Positions 40,819 to 43,887 of a stretch of 43,887 nucleotides of DNA are shown here, in pieces. The translations under genes were made by a program, and so were the position numbers. Below the pieces are notes generated by a model. The model searched no databases. It saw only the letters and a program-made list of their open reading frames with translations, and had not been told where the DNA came from. Origin of the DNA: Lachnospiraceae bacterium (GTDB taxonomy: Bacteria; Bacillota; Clostridia; Lachnospirales; Lachnospiraceae). The stretch is taken from contig JAGAIZ010000029.1 in assembly GCA_017626325.1 (NCBI GenBank), positions 1 to 43,887 of the forward strand, read 5' to 3'. Positions within the stretch are counted from its first letter, which is position 1. The number at the start of each line of letters is the position of its first letter.

Positions 40819-43236
40819 CTACTTGGCAAACAATGCAATCCTTTCACCTTTCTTTTTAATCGTTACACCCTTAACCATGGATTTGCAGTACCATATATCC
40901 CCGCCGATCTCTACTGCGGTACCCGGATATACGCCGCCGCGTATGACTGCTTTACACTCTCCGCTATCGCCGATCTTCTGCTGCAATGCCAGCAATTTAG
41001 CCTGCTCTGCGGCAAGCTCCTGCTCCTTCATCTCGATTGCCTGAAAGATCTTAATAAAAATGTCCATTCCTCTGAGCTTCTCTAAAGGATGCTTGTTCAG
41101 CAGCTTATCTCTGCCGTCGTAGAATATCTTCAATTCCCCCTGTACTTTGCTGATATTCTTGCCGATTTCATACCACTCCTGCATCATCTGTCCCGTCAGG
41201 CCGAGCTTGACAGCCGTTCTGACCTCCGCAACATTCCCGAGCTGATAAGCGTTGACGCCCTGCACGCTCTGGGTGAACCCGCCGATAATCGCGCCCTTAT
41301 TGCCGGAGACAACCACCCGCGCGCCGGCGTCGATATTGCAGTTCATCACATAATTGGCAAAGACAGACGACTGCGTCCTGATGGTTACCGCCTCAAAAAA
41401 CTTCCCGGAAACCTTACCCGCAGCCTCCAGATAGCCCCTCTCATTGCCCATCATACCGCTCTTTAGCATGATATTGCCCTTCGCCTTAATGGTAGCGCCC
41501 TCTACGTTGCCTTCCACCGCGATATCCTCGTCCGCTTCCAGCACAACGCCGCTTCCCACATAGCCGCGCACCAAAATACTGCCCGGGAACTTCACATTTC
41601 CGGTAGACAGTGTGACGTCCTCCAGTACGCACAGACGGGAAACTCTCATTTCATTGCCGCTGATCTCGACTTTACCCTGAAAAGCCGCCACATAAGTTCT
41701 TTTATCCTCCAGCAGAAGGAATCCCTTTCCGGTCAGAACCGGCTTATCAATCCCCTTCCTCGCCGGAATCACATTGCCAAGTACGTCATACCCTTCCTCG
41801 CCGTACTCCGCTTCATGATAGATGGCCAACGTCTGTCCTGCTTCCACCTGCTCGAAATACTCAATATTCTGATAATCCACAGAGCCGTCAGGCAGTTCCT
41901 TGGGGATTCGCGGCATGTTGCCCCTTACCCGGAATTCAAAATAACCGTCAATGCCTTCTCCCGGCTTCCTGCCTCTTGCCACCACGATCGGTTTATCATA
42001 TACCAGATTGGAAATCATCTTGCGGATAATTTCCTGGTCTATCCCCTTCTTAATGCCCTGCAATTCCAGAACATGCACAATTTCTTCTACTTTATGGTTA
42101 CAGCCGGAATCTAACGTCAGATAGGCTTCCATTCTGTTATTGCTGATACTTACAATCATATGGGAACTGATCTCTACCTGTCTCTCCAGCTCCACATAAT
42201 CCTCTATGCTTTCCTTATTCTCCTTCTCAAGCTGATGACGCATACGCTTCATGTCGCTTGGCGAATACATCATACTGGAATAAGGCTCCACATCAAGCCC
42301 TTTCTCCAGTCCGAGACGAATCTCGCGCATCTGTTCCCACAGATACAAGGGTTTCGCGTATATCTCCGCCTTGATGCGGCGTTCCAAGCCCAGCCGTATC
42401 TCATGCATCTGCCTGTAATTGAACTCTACCTTAGCATACAGCGCCACATCCAACTGCTCTTCCATGCCAATGCGGATTTCCCGCACCGCCTCGCCTCTGA
42501 ATTCCGCATTCAGATATTCAGACATGTCCACGCCATGCTCCAGAGCGATACGAATCTCTTTTAAGACCTCCGCTTCATAGCCTGCTCTGACATAAGCGGA
42601 TATATCCACGCCGCTCTTCTGCGCTTTCCTGAGTTGGTGCAGCGCCCATGCATCGCATTCTAAGCCCAGATAAGGCGTCAGATCTATGCCAGCCTCCAGG
42701 CCTTTACGGATCTCACGCATCTCATGGCTTGTAATCTCCTTATTCGCATACAATGACACATCGATCTGATGCTCCAGCCCGAGACGGATCTCTTCCATCT
42801 GGAACCAGTCATAGGCAGGATCTGAATACAGCATAACAGGTACGCCGGACAGAAGGCCCCGCCGGATTTCCTTCATCTGCGCCGCCAGATATTCCTTCTT
42901 CGCAAATACGGAAACATCCACCCTGTCTGCCAGCCCCTGACGGATTTCCTCGAGCTGCATCCAGTCGAAACCTGCTTTCCGGTATTTGGACAGATCCAGT
43001 CCTTCGCTTAACTCAAGCCGGATTTCCTCCATCTGAACCCAGGAAAGAGAGGGATCCATATATGCTTTCACATCGATCTTATCTTCCAGACCTTTACGAA
43101 TCTGTTCTAACTGGTAGACATCATATTGTGCCGCGTCTAACGCTGCGGCATCCAATCCCAGTTCGATGCACCGTTTTCTTTCTTTCCGAAAAATCTCTTC
43201 TGTATTTATCAATACGCTTTCGCTTTCCTTCGGCAT
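40819..43236 (-). CDS. FapA (DUF342)-like protein with twelve 26-residue repeats
   Basis: 805 residues. Residues ~35-345 are about twelve tandem repeats of 26 residues with consensus QM-x-EIR-x-GL-E-x-G-x-DVS-x-Y-A-x-P. Residues ~370-800 are the FapA/DUF342 domain: YLTLDSGCNHKVEEIVHVLELQGIKKGIDQEII, VVARGRKPGEGIDGYFEFRV, QTLAIYHEAEYGEEGYDVLGNVIP, then the right-handed beta-helix (VRGYVGSGVVLEADEDIAVEGNVEGATIKAKGNI). It lies 25 bases before the HD-GYP gene and may be co-transcribed. DUF342 proteins are linked to surface or motility processes in some species; here the partner is unknown. ATG at 43236 with GGGGGA upstream; the 28 residues upstream overlap the promoter. Confidence 0.9.
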   Translation of the reverse strand: MPKESESVLINTEEIFRKERKRCIELGLDAAALDAAQYDVYQLEQIRKGLEDKIDVKAYMDPSLSWVQMEEIRLELSEGLDLSKYRKAGFDWMQLEEIRQGLADRVDVSVFAKKEYLAAQMKEIRRGLLSGVPVMLYSDPAYDWFQMEEIRLGLEHQIDVSLYANKEITSHEMREIRKGLEAGIDLTPYLGLECDAWALHQLRKAQKSGVDISAYVRAGYEAEVLKEIRIALEHGVDMSEYLNAEFRGEAVREIRIGMEEQLDVALYAKVEFNYRQMHEIRLGLERRIKAEIYAKPLYLWEQMREIRLGLEKGLDVEPYSSMMYSPSDMKRMRHQLEKENKESIEDYVELERQVEISSHMIVSISNNRMEAYLTLDSGCNHKVEEIVHVLELQGIKKGIDQEIIRKMISNLVYDKPIVVARGRKPGEGIDGYFEFRVRGNMPRIPKELPDGSVDYQNIEYFEQVEAGQTLAIYHEAEYGEEGYDVLGNVIPARKGIDKPVLTGKGFLLLEDKRTYVAAFQGKVEISGNEMRVSRLCVLEDVTLSTGNVKFPGSILVRGYVGSGVVLEADEDIAVEGNVEGATIKAKGNIMLKSGMMGNERGYLEAAGKVSGKFFEAVTIRTQSSVFANYVMNCNIDAGARVVVSGNKGAIIGGFTQSVQGVNAYQLGNVAEVRTAVKLGLTGQMMQEWYEIGKNISKVQGELKIFYDGRDKLLNKHPLEKLRGMDIFIKIFQAIEMKEQELAAEQAKLLALQQKIGDSGECKAVIRGGVYPGTAVEIGGDIWYCKSMVKGVTIKKKGERIALFAK

Positions 43237-43272
43237 CCTGATGTCCCCCAATACTGTAAAACCATATAAAAT

Positions 43273-43302
43273 ATTATACTCCACATCTCTATTCATCGTC
43301 AA
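43273..43302 (-). promoter_or_regulatory. Promoter of the FapA-like gene
   Basis: On the minus strand TTGACG (43297-43302), 18 bp and TATAAT (43273-43278), 37 bases before the chosen start at 43236. It shows that the longer reading frame to 43320 is upstream of transcription. Confidence 0.75.
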
Positions 43303-43448
43303 TGTGCTAAATAAAAGCAATGTTTCAAAAAAAATACAATTTTCCTTTATAAAAGTCTGGACTTTTTCCTGAAAGATGATATGATAATTATAACAGTAAT
43401 AATTACTATTATCAAGTATAAAATATGAAAAAACAGGAGGTATTTACT

Positions 43449-43688
43449 ATGAAACAGAACGCACAGGTAGACAATCTCGTTAATCTTTTGGATGGTTACG
43501 CATCCAAGGGCGGCCATCACTTAAATGTCAATGTATTAAACAGGGATACACTCTTAGACGCGCAGAAGCATCCCGAGAATTATCCGCAGTTGACCATCCG
43601 CGTATCCGGCTACGCAGTAAACTTCATCAAGCTGACCCCGGAGCAGCAGGCGGATGTCATCAGCCGTACGTTCCATGAGAGTGTATAA
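43449..43688 (+). CDS. grcA: Stand-alone glycyl-radical domain protein (GrcA/YfiD-like)
   Basis: 79 residues equal to the C-terminal end of pyruvate formate-lyase: [58 protein letters not shown]. The radical glycine is G54 in RVSGYAV. GrcA proteins replace the oxygen-damaged C-terminal part of pyruvate formate-lyase. This one lacks the longer N-terminal part of the E. coli protein (127 residues). The ATG at 43449 follows AGGAGG by 8 bases; an upstream ATG at 43425 overlaps that site. A TGGACT-16-TATGAT pair about 43360-43385 could be the promoter. No pyruvate formate-lyase gene is in the window. Confidence 0.9.
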   Translation: MKQNAQVDNLVNLLDGYASKGGHHLNVNVLNRDTLLDAQKHPENYPQLTIRVSGYAVNFIKLTPEQQADVISRTFHESV

Positions 43689-43755
43689 TCCTGTACAGAA
43701 TAATATTAAATTATCATTCCTTACAAGCGTACACCATAAGGCGCATTAATCGAGT

Positions 43756-43826
43756 AGGAGGCTAACCATTAGTTGATTAGCCGTCCTCTCACACCACCGT
43801 GCGTACGGTTCCGTACACGGCGGTTC
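43756..43826 (-). ncRNA. Group II intron domains V and VI
   Basis: Domain V spans 43792-43826 and starts GAACCGCCGTGTACGG, pairing with CCGTACGCACGGTGGTG in the usual 34-35-nt hairpin with a GGAA-type loop. Domain VI follows (about 43752-43788): GAGAGGACGGCTAA with TTAGCCTCCTACTC, leaving a bulged A at 43755 as the likely branch point, about seven bases from the 3' end. Confidence 0.85.
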
Positions 43827-43827
43827 C

Positions 43828-43887
43828 TTAGTTTTCACAAACCATTAGATAATGGTCAAGCATGGATGTATATCCTAGCTTGGCTAT
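43828..43887 (-). CDS. Group II intron reverse transcriptase/maturase, last 19 codons
   Basis: The minus strand reads IAKLGYTSMLDHYLMVCEN and then TAA at 43828-43830, immediately before domain V. This is the expected place and style for the end of a group II intron maturase. Most of the gene lies past the window edge, so domains cannot be described. Confidence 0.7.
   Translation of the reverse strand: MAKLGYTSMLDHYLMVCEN

Larger units (their letters stand above)
43749..43887 (-). mobile_element. Group II intron, 3' end (continues beyond the window)
   Basis: Read on minus, the end of a maturase gene is followed by a domain V hairpin, a domain VI hairpin and the 3' boundary CTACTCGAT at 43749. 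The intron lies 60 bases after the GrcA-like gene, on the opposite strand. The rest of the intron is outside the window. Confidence 0.85.

Overview
The window looks like a chromosomal segment of a Lachnospiraceae-type Clostridium (Firmicutes). The evidence is strong AGGAGG ribosome binding sites, the PPDK / DUF815-Ppx-Ppk / FolC-FolE-FolP-FolBK gene content, PyrB-PyrI pairing, a FapA-like protein and small protein families known mainly from that group. No rRNA, tRNA or CRISPR array was seen.

Left part, about 1-14,100: accessory and partly decayed DNA, mostly on the minus strand. It holds a PD-(D/E)XK transposase-like nuclease gene; a truncated IS4-type transposase that cuts off the last gene of a cluster; a LytTR/GHKL two-component system followed by five uncharacterised genes, of which two are intact, two carry in-frame stops and one is truncated; a membrane XRE regulator with a lipoprotein; and an island of about 4 kb (lipoprotein, lone holin, XRE regulator, divergent 379-residue protein of unknown function). 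The island appears to sit inside a flavoprotein gene whose N- and C-terminal pieces remain at 13307-13789 and 9198-9371. Two related promoter-plus-iteron modules (10042-10270 and 13865-14076) and an operator-like region with three to four 20-bp repeats and a 22-bp palindrome (11726-11909) are the most unusual non-coding structures.

Middle and right part, about 14,370-43,690: core metabolism. ppdK and a glycerophosphodiesterase are on minus. An ABC-F ATPase, a PHP phosphoesterase and a HAD phosphatase form a plus operon. A long minus series follows: pheA, DUF815 ATPase, ppx, ppk1, maf (interrupted by a stop), a HAD phosphatase and a small acidic protein. Then come a DUF5050 membrane-anchored protein, a minus folate operon (folC-folE-HD protein-folP-folBK-GNAT), a CmpB-like membrane protein, a PH-domain protein, a nitroreductase, pyrBI, a response regulator/HD-GYP protein beside a FapA-like protein with about twelve 26-residue repeats, and a stand-alone glycyl-radical domain protein (GrcA-like).

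Right edge: the last ~139 bases are the 3' end of a group II intron on the minus strand, with domain V, domain VI and the last 19 codons of its maturase.

Recurring themes: several short tandem repeats lie in the gaps between core genes (21790, 25931, 34133, 36106), and three genes or gene remnants carry single in-frame stop codons (3707, 4318, 23356). All protein calls come from reading motifs by eye; no database search was run.
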